Shown here piece after piece: positions 1 to 14,076 of a stretch of 64,000 bases of DNA (its first letter is position 1; each line of letters begins with the position of its first letter). The notes below the pieces were generated by a model. The model did no database searches, was not told the DNA's origin, and was given only the letters and a program-made list of their open reading frames with translations. Position numbers and translations under genes: made by a program. The DNA is from Rosa chinensis. Lineage: Eukaryota > Streptophyta > Magnoliopsida > Rosales > Rosaceae. The DNA lies in assembly GCF_002994745.2 (NCBI RefSeq), contig NC_037092.1:84798824-84862823 (forward strand), written 5' to 3'.

Positions 1-326
1 GTCTGGGAACCAATTTTACAGTCTCAGTTTTAACATGCACCTAGTAGAGTTTACAATTCCTTTAATGCACCAATCTTTGAGGATGAGCAAGATATTGATA
101 TGTTAGCATCAGATGTAAACAATAATGTTTACATATTTGAAAAAAAATAAATAAATAAATAAAAGCAGACTAAAAGACTTATTAACCTATGAAACCTTGA
201 ACTTATGCAATGGTTTCAGAAACAACAGATTCTTAGTTAATACATAGATATCCTCAAGATTTTTTGGAAATATTAAAACAATGTGCCAGATGAGATACAT
301 ATCCACTATTCTGGAGAAAATAATCA

Positions 327-2503
<2,177 letters not shown>

Positions 2504-3355
2504 GGGAGCTGCTGCTTGTTGGGGGCTATGGCCGGCGGAGCTGAGGTGGCATGCGAGGGTGTGAAATTTGAAGGGAGTGGAGGGGTAAAAGGGGAAATTC
2601 GGGGGGCGACGGCGGAAGGTGAGGGAAGGAGAGAAGAAGGTGAGGAGGTTTTGGAAGAGAAATGCGAAAGGATTTGCATTATTTCTTGACGGTCCTCTGG
2701 TCTCTCTTAATAAATTTCTATTTCGGGTGTTTTTGCTTAAAAGTACGATTTTGTCTTAGAATATAAATAATTTTTTTTTTTTGTGGAAATGTGTTGTTTT
2801 TGGAGAAAAAATTAAATGTTTTTGAAGGAAAATTGTCGAGAGATTTCACTTAGATTTATTAACATCATAAAGACATTCCATAAGAGGTTAGCTCTTATTA
2901 TGTCTTACAATTCTCGTCTCTTGTTCTTGAGAGTGTTTAGTGATTAATTTTTTATATATTTAAACGGATTTAGTTGTTTTTACTACATGGCTAGTATTCT
3001 TGAATCCTCTCTATCTCTTGCCGATGGCAGGGTTGTGGATTTTTGCAACATATATAGCATTGTGTTGTGAGATACATCCCACTACTTGATTGGTTGTCTT
3101 TTAGTTTTGCATTTCTACCATCGTTTTGGTGTGAACCCAAAGCGAGGTTGACGATTTTAAAACAAGCTTTGGAGAACGCTATCTTTTCATATTTAAGGTT
3201 TTGGAAGACAAAACAATCACTATCTCACTATTTGATTGGTTGACTATGTTATTATTAATTTTGATGATATTCAGTTGACTATGTTATTGTTAATTTTGAT
3301 GATATTCACTATGAGCTTCTTTTTTTGATGACATGTTCACTATGAGCTTCCAATT
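2504..3355. other. SelO upstream region and intergenic DNA
   Basis: The first 150 bases upstream of the SelO ATG are GC-rich and purine-rich, as expected of a 5' UTR or promoter. The rest is AT-rich with no gene. A local tandem duplication of about 40 bp (unit containing TTGACTATGTTATT) lies at roughly 3238-3310, and an ACTATGAGCTTC repeat occurs near 3308 and 3339. Confidence 0.5.
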
Positions 3356-3371
3356 AATGAAATTGACACTT

Positions 3372-3679
3372 TTTTTTATATCTTTTTTTATGGAAATTAT
3401 TCTATGCACCGATGGTGTAAGTGACCCAACCCTTACAAAATAATCTCAACCCTTGATATTTATTATCAACTTTATTTTTAATAAACAAAAAGTGTATTTA
3501 ATGCAATCTAACCATTCATTTATGTTGGTGCAAGTGCACGGCGGTGCTCTGAATAATCTCTCCTTTTTTTTAAAGATGATCAAAGGATTTCACTCCTACC
3601 CCCATAGTGACTCGAACCCTTGACTTCGTCATTAGGTAGTGGGTGCTCTAACCACTGAGCTAACACCACTTCATCAAAT
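3372..3679 (-). mobile_element. tRNA-derived SINE
   Basis: Read on the minus strand, the head is tRNA-like: box A resembles TTAGCTCAGTGGTTAGAGC (about 3662-3644), box B is GGGTTCGAGTC (about 3621-3611), followed by a short body and a terminal homopolymer tail (T-rich on the plus strand at 3563-3571 and 3372-3390). Both sides carry the same 16-bp target-site duplication AATGAAATTGACACTT (3356-3371 and 3680-3695). The tail is split by a MITE at 3391-3562. Tail plus long duplication plus Pol III boxes is the SINE signature. Confidence 0.85.
3391..3562. mobile_element. Mutator-type MITE (172 bp), copy 1
   Basis: A 172-bp element with imperfect terminal inverted repeats (TGGAAATTATTCTATGCACC at one end; GAGAGATTATTCAGAGCACC on the other strand at the other end). 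A nearly identical 172-bp copy sits at 57666-57837. Flanks are CTTTTTTTA and CTTTTTTTTA, a 9-10 bp duplication made from the SINE tail, so it inserted into the SINE after the SINE had landed. Duplication length suggests the Mutator superfamily. Confidence 0.85.
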
Positions 3680-3695
3680 AATGAAATTGACACTT

Positions 3696-5386
3696 AAACT
3701 TCAAGGAAATTGTCTACTTATCCATTCTCCTTTAAAATTATCATTTTCCATCCAATTCTTCGGCCACATGAATATAGGGCTACTCAAAAGAAAACATGAA
3801 TATAGGCCCACATCGTGGGGATGTTGGGTATTAGAGTTATAGAGTGGGACAAAAAAAAAATTCAGATAAACAACTCAAATGCTACAATTAGTTTTTCATG
3901 AGTCGAATTCACAAAATTTAAAAATTTGTTATATTAAGAAAATGTTAATATTTGAAAGGTCGGTAGTTTTCTTATTTAATTTTTCACATAAAATTTTTCA
4001 CATTTGAAATCACTCACAGTTCAACTCTATTATGCAGAGTTAACAAATTCGAAATCCTTAAGATTAACTAGTTAACCGAGATAAAAAAAAAAGTACTGTA
4101 CTCAGCATTCCAGAGTGATTCAAAAACATCATAACAAGTGTTACCTGGCCTTATAAACTTGTAAATGACGAGCTGGCATAATTCATCAAATAAATTGTGA
4201 TTCACAATATTTGAGTAAGTGCAGTAATCTTGAAACGTCTTCTTCTACGCTATCCCATTTTTAGCTCTGGTAAGTATTGCATGCTAATTGTATGGTTGAT
4301 CGGCAAACATAGTATGTTTTATTAATTTGCTCCAGTATCTTATTACAAATTTAATTATATATAATATACCTATGTATAGGGAGAGTCTTTAGTGAGTATC
4401 TTATATTAAGGACTCATCGAGGACTTTAAAGTTGAACTGTAAAGATGTATTGGACATTAATGTTTAAAATATCAATTACTGATCTAGTAATTGAACTTGA
4501 AAGTTTTCAGTAATAAACAATAGTGCAGAAATATTTGTCTCTAAATGCACGCCAAATTTTCTCTTGCGTTTGTAGATTGTTGTCATGACCTTCAAAAGGT
4601 ACTCGGTTCATGAGAACTACTTCACGACAAATCAAGCTAAATAAACTAAACCAGCATGCACTCTACTGCTGCACGCTCTTCCGGAGCCTTCTCCTGCTAC
4701 CAACCAAAGAGTCGACCTCTCACACTGATCATCTTCTGTTCCATAAAAAAGTGCTTATCCTCGACGCCAACATCTCTTATTGATGAAATTTTCAGGAAAG
4801 CTCGTACCAAAACTCGATAAATCGTGGGAAGTCTGACATGGTGCATACAACCGGCTCAGTTCCAATGGCGAAATATATCAAAGAGGAGGTATTAGATTTT
4901 AATTTTTTACATAATTTCTTGGTTATGTTTCTGGTTTATTAGCGTGTACTAAGCACAAAAGAAAGCTACTTACATTTGTAGTCTTGTATAATGTTGCTTT
5001 AATCAAACGTAGTGATTCTTGGTGAGTATAAGTTTCTTGGTGAGTATATAAGTTTCTTGCTCATCACCCATCATTTTTGCTTCCACATATATGTTTCTTG
5101 TTCATTATAAGTTCTCTTTGCTCTGTTCTGTACCGTCAAGAGTTTTTAACTTTTAATAGGTTTTGCACACGATCTATATTTTATTGGTGTATGTAACATA
5201 TCAGTCTCTAGTGCAATCAAGTATGATGTACCATGATATAGGTATGATTTCATCAAGTATGATGTACTAAACCTCCATTGCTTCTATAGTTGTGCTTAGG
5301 TTAATGCGTCATGGAAATCAGGTTGTTTGCAAATATGGACTGATTGTTATTTGTTGATTTACACTTTGTTTATTTTACTCCAACAG
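3696..5386. other. Intergenic, no gene seen
   Basis: AT-rich DNA. I see no convincing coding exon or RNA gene. Part of it may be the internal region of the CACTA element whose transposase relic follows, but I found no matching left terminus. Confidence 0.4.
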
Positions 5387-5927
5387 ATTGATAGGACTGG
5401 AGTTGAACCTAGTCCCATTGAATGCTTCAAAAGGTTTCATGTCTCTAAGGCCAAGAATGAAGAGGGGGAACATTGGATTAGTGAGAAAGCTAAAGATCTT
5501 TATGTATGTATTCAAATCTTGGTTTACTTAGTGTTTGCTTGTCATGAGATTGTGCCTTTAATTATGTTTGCTTATGTTTTTGTTTAAGGAAACTATGCAT
5601 ACCCAAAAGAGGCTCGAAGAGGCATTTGGTGAAGAAAGTGAAGAAGTAGATGAATGGGGCATATATAAAGCTGTGATTGGAGGGCCGAGTCACGGCAGAA
5701 TTCGTGGCTTAGGTGATGGCATGATACCACCTAAAGATGAAGATGTGGACTCTTCTAGCCACACTTGCAATAAGCGTCCATGCATGGCGCGTGAGAAAGA
5801 ATTGGAACAAGTGAACGAGAAAGTTACAACCCTTACCAACCAGCTAGAAGATTTGAAGCAAGTGGTTATGACTTTGCTATCGAAGAACTCAACTCATTCT
5901 GAATGCGCAACAGAAGCACCATCTACG
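5387..5927 (+). pseudogene. CACTA (Ptta/En/Spm) transposase-associated fragment
   Basis: Two exons can be joined in phase: 5387-5503 (DRTGVEPSPIECFKRFHV ... ISEKAKDLY; acceptor CAACAG, donor GTATGT) and 5589-5927 (ETMHTQKRLEEAFGEESEE ... IYKAVIGGPSHGRIRGLGDG; then a coiled coil REKELEQVNEKVTTLTNQL). This matches the plant Ptta/En/Spm transposase-associated domain, a C-terminal part of a CACTA-encoded protein. The upstream transposase core is absent. It probably belongs to the element ending at 7488. Confidence 0.65.
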
Positions 5928-7019
5928 GTAACTTTCTTTTCATTTGCACTCCAAATTCTAACCTCTTAGCTTAATGACATAAGTTAATTAACCTTGCTGT
6001 TGAGCACTGCTGATCATTATTATATTTACTTCTTGGGTTGTTTGTAGAGTTGCTGGTCAGTTTATGATGCTTATAACTATATGCTTAGGTTCTTTTGGAT
6101 TTCACTTTATGTTTGTCTTAGTGAATAATGTTTTAAACCATTTGCCTGGTCCATTTTACCTTAGTTTCTGGGTGGGATACAATGAGAAGTTGTGTCTCTT
6201 TGCGATGAGGCAACATCTCATCTGCAACAGCTAGCATTCTAGTTAGCTTTAAACTTTGAGTTTGAGAAAGGTTTTCTTGGTTACAGTCATTATTCGATCA
6301 AAGCTTTATGTTGCTGCATTATGATAAACAGGTGGGGCTCTAAAGAGCTGGCACGTCATACAAATGGAAATGACATTACAGCTAATACAATTGTTTAACA
6401 ATACCTATTGCCCTTTAGGGATCTTTATTAGATTAAGTAACTGATTAAGTTCATTCTCCTTTCTGTTTTGTTTTTGTTTTAACGAAACCATATTGTATTT
6501 GGTTGGTCACTGATTGATATAGATATGCAATACTAGTAAGTAAAGACACTTGGATCTCTTAGTTGCTGCTTTCTTCTTATAGTGTTGCTGCTGTCCAGCA
6601 CTTTTTTTTTTTTTTTCAATTACTTTGTAAGTTATTTAACCATTAATTTATATTGTCTCCGTTTGCCTCTTTTTTTTTTTGGTAGGGAAATACCACAGGG
6701 ACCTCAGGTGCAAATCATGAAGACACATGATGAATACAAGAAATACTACTTTCTTGTTATTTGCTAATATTAAATAAGTACTATATGCTTATGTTCTATT
6801 ATTAGTTCCCTACTAGTTTTACGCTTATTGTTATGACTTTTCCTATTTTGTAAGACTTGATGATGAATGTCTTGTTTCAAATAAAATGTAGCTTGATCTT
6901 CTTTATGTTGTACTCTTTAAATATTTCTCTTTTTAATATATATTTTTATTCAAGAAGAATGCTTCCAAAAATTATTTTTGGTAGTTGGACCTAAAAATAA
7001 ATAAATAAATAAATCCGAC
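5928..7019. other. Probable CACTA interior, no gene seen
   Basis: AT-rich sequence with several T runs between the transposase-like exons and the subterminal repeats. A polypyrimidine stretch at 6661-6684 ending in TAG could be one more splice acceptor. No recognisable protein. Confidence 0.35.
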
Positions 7020-7488
7020 AACCAAGAGTGGTCAGAAACTCATTTCCAACCCGTCGGAATTATTATTATTTTTTTTGTTAAAATATTAATTATTTCTTGG
7101 ATGGCAAAAATGATTACTTTTGACGAACGTTTTGGTCAATAATGATAAAATATTTTAGTCAGAAATAATTATTCTGACGAAGTAAGTTGTCGGAAATATG
7201 TTGTCGGAAACAATATGTCGTCGTTTACATAATGCATTTCTGACGGTATTAAAATATTTTTGACGGAATATTTCGACGGAAAAAATAATCTTTTTGACCA
7301 CCAACGACGGCAAAATGTGGTCGAAAATGCTTGTTATTCCGACGACTAGTCGGTAGTAGAGCATTTCTGACGAGAATATTCCTGACCACCACCGACGGAA
7401 CTTTTTTGTCGGAAATACATATTTCTGACCAAAAAATGCATTTTCCGACCAAATTTAGTCATCAGAAAAAATGCTTCCTGTTGTAGTG
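7020..7488. mobile_element. CACTA element terminus with subterminal repeats
   Basis: The minus strand starts CACTACAACAGGAAGC at 7488, the classic CACTA terminal repeat. It is followed over about 450 bp by many short direct and inverted copies of TCNGACGA and TGTCGGAAA, which are transposase-binding subterminal repeats. The base triplet outside the end is ATT (7489-7491), the candidate 3-bp target duplication. The opposite terminus was not found in the window. Confidence 0.75.
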
Positions 7489-7491
7489 ATT

Positions 7492-8027
7492 CTAGTGGTG
7501 TTTGATGTTGCAAAGCAGAGATTTAGAACGATCCTAGTACACTAGAGAACACACTCTCAAAACTTCTTCACTTGGAGCAATTAATAGCTGAAGTGGATGG
7601 ATGTCGAGCTTGAGGTAGTGTTCATATAACAGAGGATAGTGTTTTGGTAGCTGCCTAACATTTTCGTTAACAACTCAAGGTTTTCACTACATTGATCGTC
7701 TGAAAAGGATCGGAGACTTGTTTATTTAGTACTTCTACCTATCTTGGGGGAAGCCTTGGCCATATATACAACCATTATTCGCCTGTTTGCTTTCTTTAAA
7801 GCCATATTATTTGAGGATGGCTTACAATCAGATTTTCATGGCCGAGACGACTCGCACAGGAAAGTATAAGTAGTTTATTTTCTTTGAAGAATATTGGCAA
7901 CAGAACTAATCAAGAGGGACTTGTTCCTTCATGATTTCAAAAACTTGATCAAGACAACAAGACGCTCACAATCACAACGGACAGAACACGTTATTAGTCA
8001 CAATTCTTACCAACTCTTTAAAATGTC
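7492..8027. other. Intergenic, nothing recognised
   Basis: Mixed-composition DNA between the CACTA end and the Tourist-like MITE. No long open frame or RNA-gene motif seen. Confidence 0.4.
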
Positions 8028-8030
8028 TTA

Positions 8031-8402
8031 GAGCATCTTTAGCAGACTCTCTACTGTGGCTCCTTAGCTATTTTGGAGAGCATGTTTAGCTTTTTATCTA
8101 TTTTAGCAACTGCACCAAACTCCTAAGTGGCTCTCTATTATAACTTTTAGCTAACTCGCTCCTAAATATAGAGAGCGGGATGAGGCTCTCTATAATTTAA
8201 AACATTCATTTTAAGTTATTTTATGTAATTTATAAATACATTTAAACTATTTAATATTCATTTAAAAATAATATAAATTTAAAACTAGCTAAAATAGAGA
8301 GCATTGATGCAGACGTAATTCTAAAGTGGCTAGCTAAAATGACTTTTTAGCTACTTTAGCTAAAATTTGACTCAAAAATGGCTAGCATTGCTAAAGATGC
8401 TC
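8031..8402. mobile_element. Tourist-like (PIF/Harbinger) MITE
   Basis: Terminal inverted repeats GAGCATCTTTAGCA (8031 onward, and its complement ending at 8402), flanked by TTA on both sides (8028-8030, 8403-8405), which is the Harbinger target preference. The interior is AT-rich with internal inverted segments (TTAGCTA/TAGCTAA) and no coding capacity. Length 372 bp. Confidence 0.85.
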
Positions 8403-8552
8403 TTAGCACAAGTAGCTAGAATGGTAGGTTATTATGTGTTTAATCCTAGGCCGAAGGAGCATGGGGCCACAGCGGTCACCTTGCACACCCTGAATATCCG
8501 CTTCTACGTGCCAACAGGCAACATAATAACGAAAAGGAAAATGATTTGTGGC

Positions 8553-9472
8553 CTCAATGAGGCGTAAGATTTGTGGCCTCAATTTTAGGTGTCATCCATA
8601 CACATCACCTATTTGTCAAATCATACTATGTAATTCTTGATAAAAAGACTATATTATTCTTCTAAAATCTAATGACTCTAAATTATTTTGGCTTTCTTCC
8701 AAAGAAAAAGAATTTTGGCTTTCTTTCATTTTTTTTTCTTTTCATTACACTCATGTTTAGATTTAAACAACAATTTTTTTTTCTTCAATCAAGAGTACAA
8801 AAAATTTCATGTAATTCAGTCAATAGATTTGCACATACGTTCAATTAATAGATTTGCATAACACGTGTATGAATTCAACTTTTGTTAGGTTACTGCAAAT
8901 TTTGGAATTATAATGTGAAAAATACATATTCATATGATTGTATATATTCTTTTGTTCATTGTTTTCTCTTTATGTAGCTAGGGTTTAAACATTAGATTTG
9001 AATTTATTATTTTTTGTTTGTTTTTCCCTTATATCTAGATTGTAGATGTTAATTAATAGCTGCTAACGTGGGAATTTTTTCTTACCTCTTAATTTAGACA
9101 TAAGTATTTTTCAAATTCAGTTTATTAATGTTATTATTATTTTTTTGATGAAATTAATCAATATTTGGAAAGAAAAGTTAACGTCTATTTCTTGGTGCAC
9201 AATTCAATATAATAATACCATTTGGAAAGAAAAATTAAGAGATTTTCTATTGAGACCTCCAAATCTGCTCACTTGACCTCACTCTATTATGAATTATTAA
9301 ATGACATATATAACCTACTATAAAATGACTATTAAGGACAATAATTATATCAAAAAAATTGTTATATTTATTTTCTCTAGACTTTCCAATTCAATAATAT
9401 TAGATTACATTTTTTATTATTTTCCCTATCTATTTTCATTTTCCAATTTTACTACATACTCATTAAAGCATT

Positions 9473-9503
<31 letters not shown>

Positions 9504-10388
9504 AGAAATAAAACTATGATTAAGATAAAAATGTATGATATGCATATTGAACGCATATTGGTCAGGGAGAACAAATGAAATTATATTATGACCTAAATCT
9601 AAATCTATCCATTATATTTGCAAAAAGAAGAAAGAAAAAAAAACGGAAGCTAGCAAATAAAATTAAATAAAAAAATATTTAAATAATTAATCATGAGGTA
9701 TAGAAAATAGAGAAATATTAAGAAAAAATGATTTTTTTTTGTTGCACAGCTAAAAAAGAAAAAATAAATTTAAAAAAAATCACATAATAGTTCAAGTTAT
9801 TTTATTTTTATTAATTTTTAAAACTCAATACCTTGTGTTTGATTTTTTTTTATTAGATAAGAGATTTATGTTATCTGATTAAGGAATGGAGATGTGATTA
9901 AGATTTATAGAGTAATTAAATCATTAAAATGACTAAGTTTTTTTTTATTATAAAGATCTTAGTTTGTTGTAAATTATATGAGTGAGGTTATTTGAGGAAC
10001 TTTAGTGAGGTTTAATGAGTAAATTTAGTATTTGAAAATTTGATAGGAGGTGTAAAAAGCATAGAGGTCAAGTGAGTAAATTTGGAGGTTCCAATAGAAA
10101 AGGAAAGAATTTAACTAAATGAAGAAAAATATTGGTTAAAAAATCTGTAGACATATCTCTTAAATTAATACATAATTAATAGCTGATATTTTTTTTGTCA
10201 CCTAATTAAATTCATTAATGTAATTGATTCACCCCCTAACATCTAAAAGGAAATGTAAAAATGCAAAGTTGGTGTTGCAATAGGATGATGTGGCAAGATA
10301 TATTATGTGGAATTGAAAATAAAATTTGTATTTGCTTACATGACATGACACCTAGGATTTGAGGCCACAAATCTTAGACCTCATTGAG
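8553..10388. mobile_element. Long inverted-repeat DNA element, class unclear
   Basis: The left end CTCAATGAGGCGTAAGATTT with following TGTGGCCTCAATTTTAGG is mirrored on the other strand at 10388-10331 (CTCAATGAGGTCTAAGATTT, TGTGGCCTCAAATCCTAGG). The interior is very AT-rich and non-coding. No clear target duplication was found, so the superfamily is open. It is interrupted by a second inverted-repeat element at 9247-10097. Confidence 0.65.
9247..10097. mobile_element. Nested inverted-repeat element
   Basis: Left end CTATTGAGACCTCCAAATCT, then GCTCACTTGACCTC. The complement of the right end reads CTATTGGAACCTCCAAATTT, then ACTCACTTGACCTC. About 850 bp, AT-rich, non-coding, holding a (TA)n tract at 9473-9500. 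It lies wholly inside the 8553-10388 element. Confidence 0.65.
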
Positions 10389-10700
10389 CCCCCATATCAT
10401 TGCCCTAAAGAAAATTATATAGCATTAACTTTAAAAATCAAACTATAAGAGTAGATTTGATAATTTACAACTGCAAAGCCAATTGCCATTTTTCTTACCT
10501 AGCCCTAAATCAATAAAAACTATTCTTTTAATAATTTGAGGCATTATACTTTATACCTTCGTGATTATGGCTGGGCTCAATGGTTCGTTGATCTTTTTAT
10601 CTCCCGGTAATTCGCATATGCTTTGCAAGTTATAAATAGTTCTACACAGCCGAATCCGTGCCCTAATTCCTGACCTAAATCGCCCACAGCGTGTTCCGCC
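10389..10700. promoter_or_regulatory. Upstream region of the zinc-knuckle gene
   Basis: AT-rich then mixed sequence leading to a start codon at 10701. CTTTGCAAGTTATAAATAG at about 10620-10640 contains a TATA-box-like TATAAATAG about 70 bases before the ATG. Promoter role is inferred. Confidence 0.4.
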
Positions 10701-12642
10701 ATGTATAACGTCGTAAGACTGGGAGGTCCTAGCATCCGTTTTTACCCACTAACAGATCTCGAAGAGTTCCTTACTGTTTCTCGTTTGGCTCGTGGTATGT
10801 TCTTTATCTATTTTGTTTGTTTAATTAGCTAGGGTTGGTGAGGAATATTTTCTGGAATTTGCCACACTGTGTTTTTCTTTCTTACTTTTTTGTGCCTGTG
10901 CCACAATCTAATTCTGTATCTGAATTTGTGTATGCATCCAGGTTCCCATTATATATTGTCAATGTTTGCTTTTGATTATTTAGTACGTGATGGTCAGAGT
11001 GTGATCAATATCAAATTGTGGATGAGTACTTCGTTGCTTCTAAAACAAATTTTCAAGATGCATCTTTATACTGGGTTTCTTCCCAGAGGTTGTCTGTTTC
11101 GATCTTAAATTCTTAATCAGATGAAATATTTTGCCAAATTTTGTATTATGTAGTTTCTTCAACTGATCGAAGATTAAAAGAAAAGAAATTACAAGAAGAG
11201 AGGAGGACATGAACCAAAACCTCTCTGAAAACAAAATAAAGTAAAGTATTCAAAGTGAGCACTAAGCAATAGTTACAAACTGATGGATAGAAGAAGGACA
11301 TGCAGTAACCATGCATATATATGTGACCACATAGCAACCACATATATGGAACACAACTATAGTTCATCAGCAACCATGCAGCAAAAACCATCATAACCCA
11401 ACCCCCACCTTTTCATGAAGTCTATCAAGCACCACAGAATTAGCTAATACAGAAATTCGGTAAACCTTGCAAATTGTGAACAAAGGCAGCCGAAGCACAA
11501 GAAGGGTAAGAGTCCCACCAATAATGCCCCTCATGATCCATCCCATAGTTAGCTAAGCAGTCAGCCACTTGATTCCCTTCTCGATAAATATGTGAAAATC
11601 GAATCTGCATAGAGGATAGAATGGTACAACAATTGACCCAATCAACAGTTAGACGCCAAGGGACTGAGCAATTTTTATTGGCAAGAAAATGAATTGCTAC
11701 CGCTGAATCACACTCAATCCAGAGAGAAGTCCATTCTTTTCTTGATGCTATTATAACTGCATGAATAATGGCTTGAAGCTTTGCTTCTAGGGCAGTAGCA
11801 ATACCCATGGAACCACCAAAACAACCCATACAATTGCTCAAGTGATCACAAAAAATACCTTCATAACCAGCAAGCCCTAGCGTCGTCCCACGAGCAACAC
11901 CATCTCTATTAACCTTTAATTGAAAAGTACAAGGAGCATGCCAATTTACATGACGAATTTGATGTGTTCTTGAGGCTATCTTCTTATTTTTTCTTTTCTT
12001 TTATTAATAACATAAAATAGAGGGGTGGGTGGTTGGTTTCCTGTTGAGAAGACCCAGAGAAACTAATATCGCATAATTTTCTATTTAATTTATTAAAAAA
12101 AAAAATTTGATCGAAGATTTATTTTGCGCTCTGGTTTCTTTTGGCATAATATCTTTTGATACATTATTCATCTTTTCGGTATTGTCCATTATCATCATAA
12201 TCTATTATCTATGTATTATTTGGTACCTAACAATGGAACCACAAACACTAGAGAAAAAGGAAAAAGAAGCAAAGGCAGCTGTAGACGAACCACCAGTGGC
12301 CGCTGTAGGCGAGCGTTGTGAAATCTGTGGTGACGGTCACAGTACCATCACATGCTCATAGCCTCATATGATGACATTGGCCTAGATTCAGACGTAGGCA
12401 GTGATGTGGATATACCAGAGGGATTTACAAGGGCATCATTGCACTACAGTACCAAGTCGAATGGTGAACGCATTCGAGGACCTGCTGTTCGTGTTGTTCC
12501 CATGGTTTGTTTCCGTTGTTGTAAGTTTGGCGACCACCGGCCCGAAAATTGCCCGGGAAAGGTAAGCGTGGATGATCGGACCCCAAGGTCTCAAGAATCT
12601 CGTACCTCAGAGTCAGAGGGCGGCGCTGCTGTTACTTGCTAG
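10701..12642 (+). pseudogene. CCHC zinc-knuckle gene, disrupted
   Basis: First exon 10701-10794 starts MYNVVRLGGPSIRFYPLTDL and ends at donor GTATGT. A possible second exon starts at 10998 after CAG (in phase: ECDQYQIVDEYFVASKT) but soon meets a stop. Downstream, 12232-12360 encodes MEPQTLEKKEKE ... with a knuckle CEICGDGHSTITC, then stops. The frame starting at 12352 continues with an acidic stretch (DIGLDSDVGSDVDIPEG) and a second knuckle CFRCCKFGDHRPENC. The two knuckle segments are one frame apart, so a frameshift near 12350-12365 is likely. A polyadenylation signal AATAAA occurs at 12760-12765. Zinc knuckles bind RNA or single-stranded DNA; the function here is unknown. The intron between exons holds a retroposon. 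Confidence 0.45.
11176..12107 (-). mobile_element. LINE-type RNase H fragment (retroposon)
   Basis: Minus-strand frame 11841-11440 resembles the RVT_3/RNase H domain at the C terminus of plant LINEs: ALEAKLQAIIHAVIIAS, LWIECDSAVAIHFL and the terminal YREGNQVADCLANYG motif. A 12-bp direct repeat TGATCGAAGATT borders the block at 11164-11175 and 12108-12119 and may be its target-site duplication. There is an A run at the right edge (12094-12105). The reverse transcriptase and endonuclease parts are missing. Confidence 0.6.
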
Positions 12643-13555
12643 AGTACATACTCCTCCAGACTTGAGGGAACCCGACATGATCCGAAGCATATAATTATAG
12701 ACGCTAGTACTGGCATGGCTTAGCCTGGTACGTAGTACCCAGCTCGATCATTAGCGGTGAATAAAGATTTTCCAAGTATTTTTTGTAGGGGAATTTGGAG
12801 TTAAATTCCAATTATTATTCTATGATCAGTACTGTTTGATTTCTATATGTTGTTGTTCAATAGTATTCCCAAAAGCCTGTTATTTGTTGTTCCTGTCTTT
12901 CAATCTCAAATACCAAATGATTGACCTTCTTTGGGACAATTTTACTTCATGATGCTTGGTCTGGCAACGGGCATTGCTACCTTTGCTTGGTCAGTATGAT
13001 GGTTTACAAGATAATGAATCTTAATTATCAGGACAAAAAAATGGCTTTGTAAAACTGATCAAGATGTAAAACACTTGGACGTAACATTTAGTTGTTATTC
13101 TATTTGGCATCAAATTATTTTAGTATTTGTCGACTAGACAAAACAAAACAAGAAAGATATATATTGTGTCCCGTCCCTATATATGTCTGCAAAATCATGC
13201 TTAACAGTACCTACGGAAGCTCAAATAGTTATCTAAATAGGAAGATCGAAGTAGCATGCATTTTGTAATTACTAGAAGAACAAATAATTTGCCCATGCTG
13301 TTTCGAATATCAAGATCGGAGGCAATGCAGGACGACCCAAGAACCAAACAACGTATAGAAAGATGCTCAGAAAACAAAAATAATAATTTGGAAAGTAATT
13401 AATAGCATACTAGACAAACGAAACACTTTTTTTTTTCTTTTTTCTTTTTTGGATAGAAAACCAAAGAGGAATTTGATTCTACACCCAAATTCACACACCT
13501 TTTAGATTAAACTCATCTATAAGATTGTTTTAATATACACCCAAACCTATTAATT
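12643..13555. other. 3' region of the zinc-knuckle gene and intergenic DNA
   Basis: Contains the AATAAA at 12760 and then AT-rich sequence with no coding or RNA-gene signal seen. Confidence 0.4.
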
Positions 13556-13560
13556 AGGTT

Positions 13561-14076
13561 TGTTGATATTTAAAAGTCCAGCGGTAGCTGGATCTTAGCT
13601 AACGCTGATCCGGTGGGCAGATTGGTACTTGTGTCGTTCTCGAGGCTCCCGTTACCTGTCAGGTAAAATACAATGGGTGTCAAAGGGAGACCGCGCCGGG
13701 CGGTCTTCAACTCTCCGATGCCTAAAGTAGTCAATGTATTTATGTTGACAAGGTAACAGTAGGTAAGTATTGAATGCGTCCTTAATGAGGAGAGAGGAGA
13801 TAACCTTTTATAGGTGAGGAAGAGGTTGATCTCCTCTTTGTTTTCGATGTGGGACTGATATGCTTCAGTTCCCAGTTTCAGAAGCTTCTGATGCCATCTT
13901 GGCGTGGCGCGTGGTGGCGCGTCGGCGGTGATCTGGAGGTGGTCCGACGCTGAGGCTGTAGCCTGCCTGGCGGTGTGTCTGCATGTCATTCCTTTAGTTG
14001 GAATTAGTACCTTTGGCGGTACAATGAGCGTGGCCCATTATAGCTAATTATGTTTGCAAATGTACATGTATGTACA
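13561..14076. repeat. LTR, left copy
   Basis: 516 bp, paired with 15588-16103. It carries an open minus-strand frame (13989-13570, 139 codons, start MTCRHTARQATASASDHLQI) conserved in the other LTR. I do not recognise this protein and treat it as non-coding. Confidence 0.8.

Noticed and set aside
7155..7452. Overlapping minus-strand frames of 67-69 codons
   Set aside because: They arise from CACTA subterminal repeats.
13570..13989. 139-codon minus-strand frame repeated at 15597-16016
   Set aside because: It lies in both LTRs of a non-autonomous element and has no recognised domain; conservation follows from LTR duplication.
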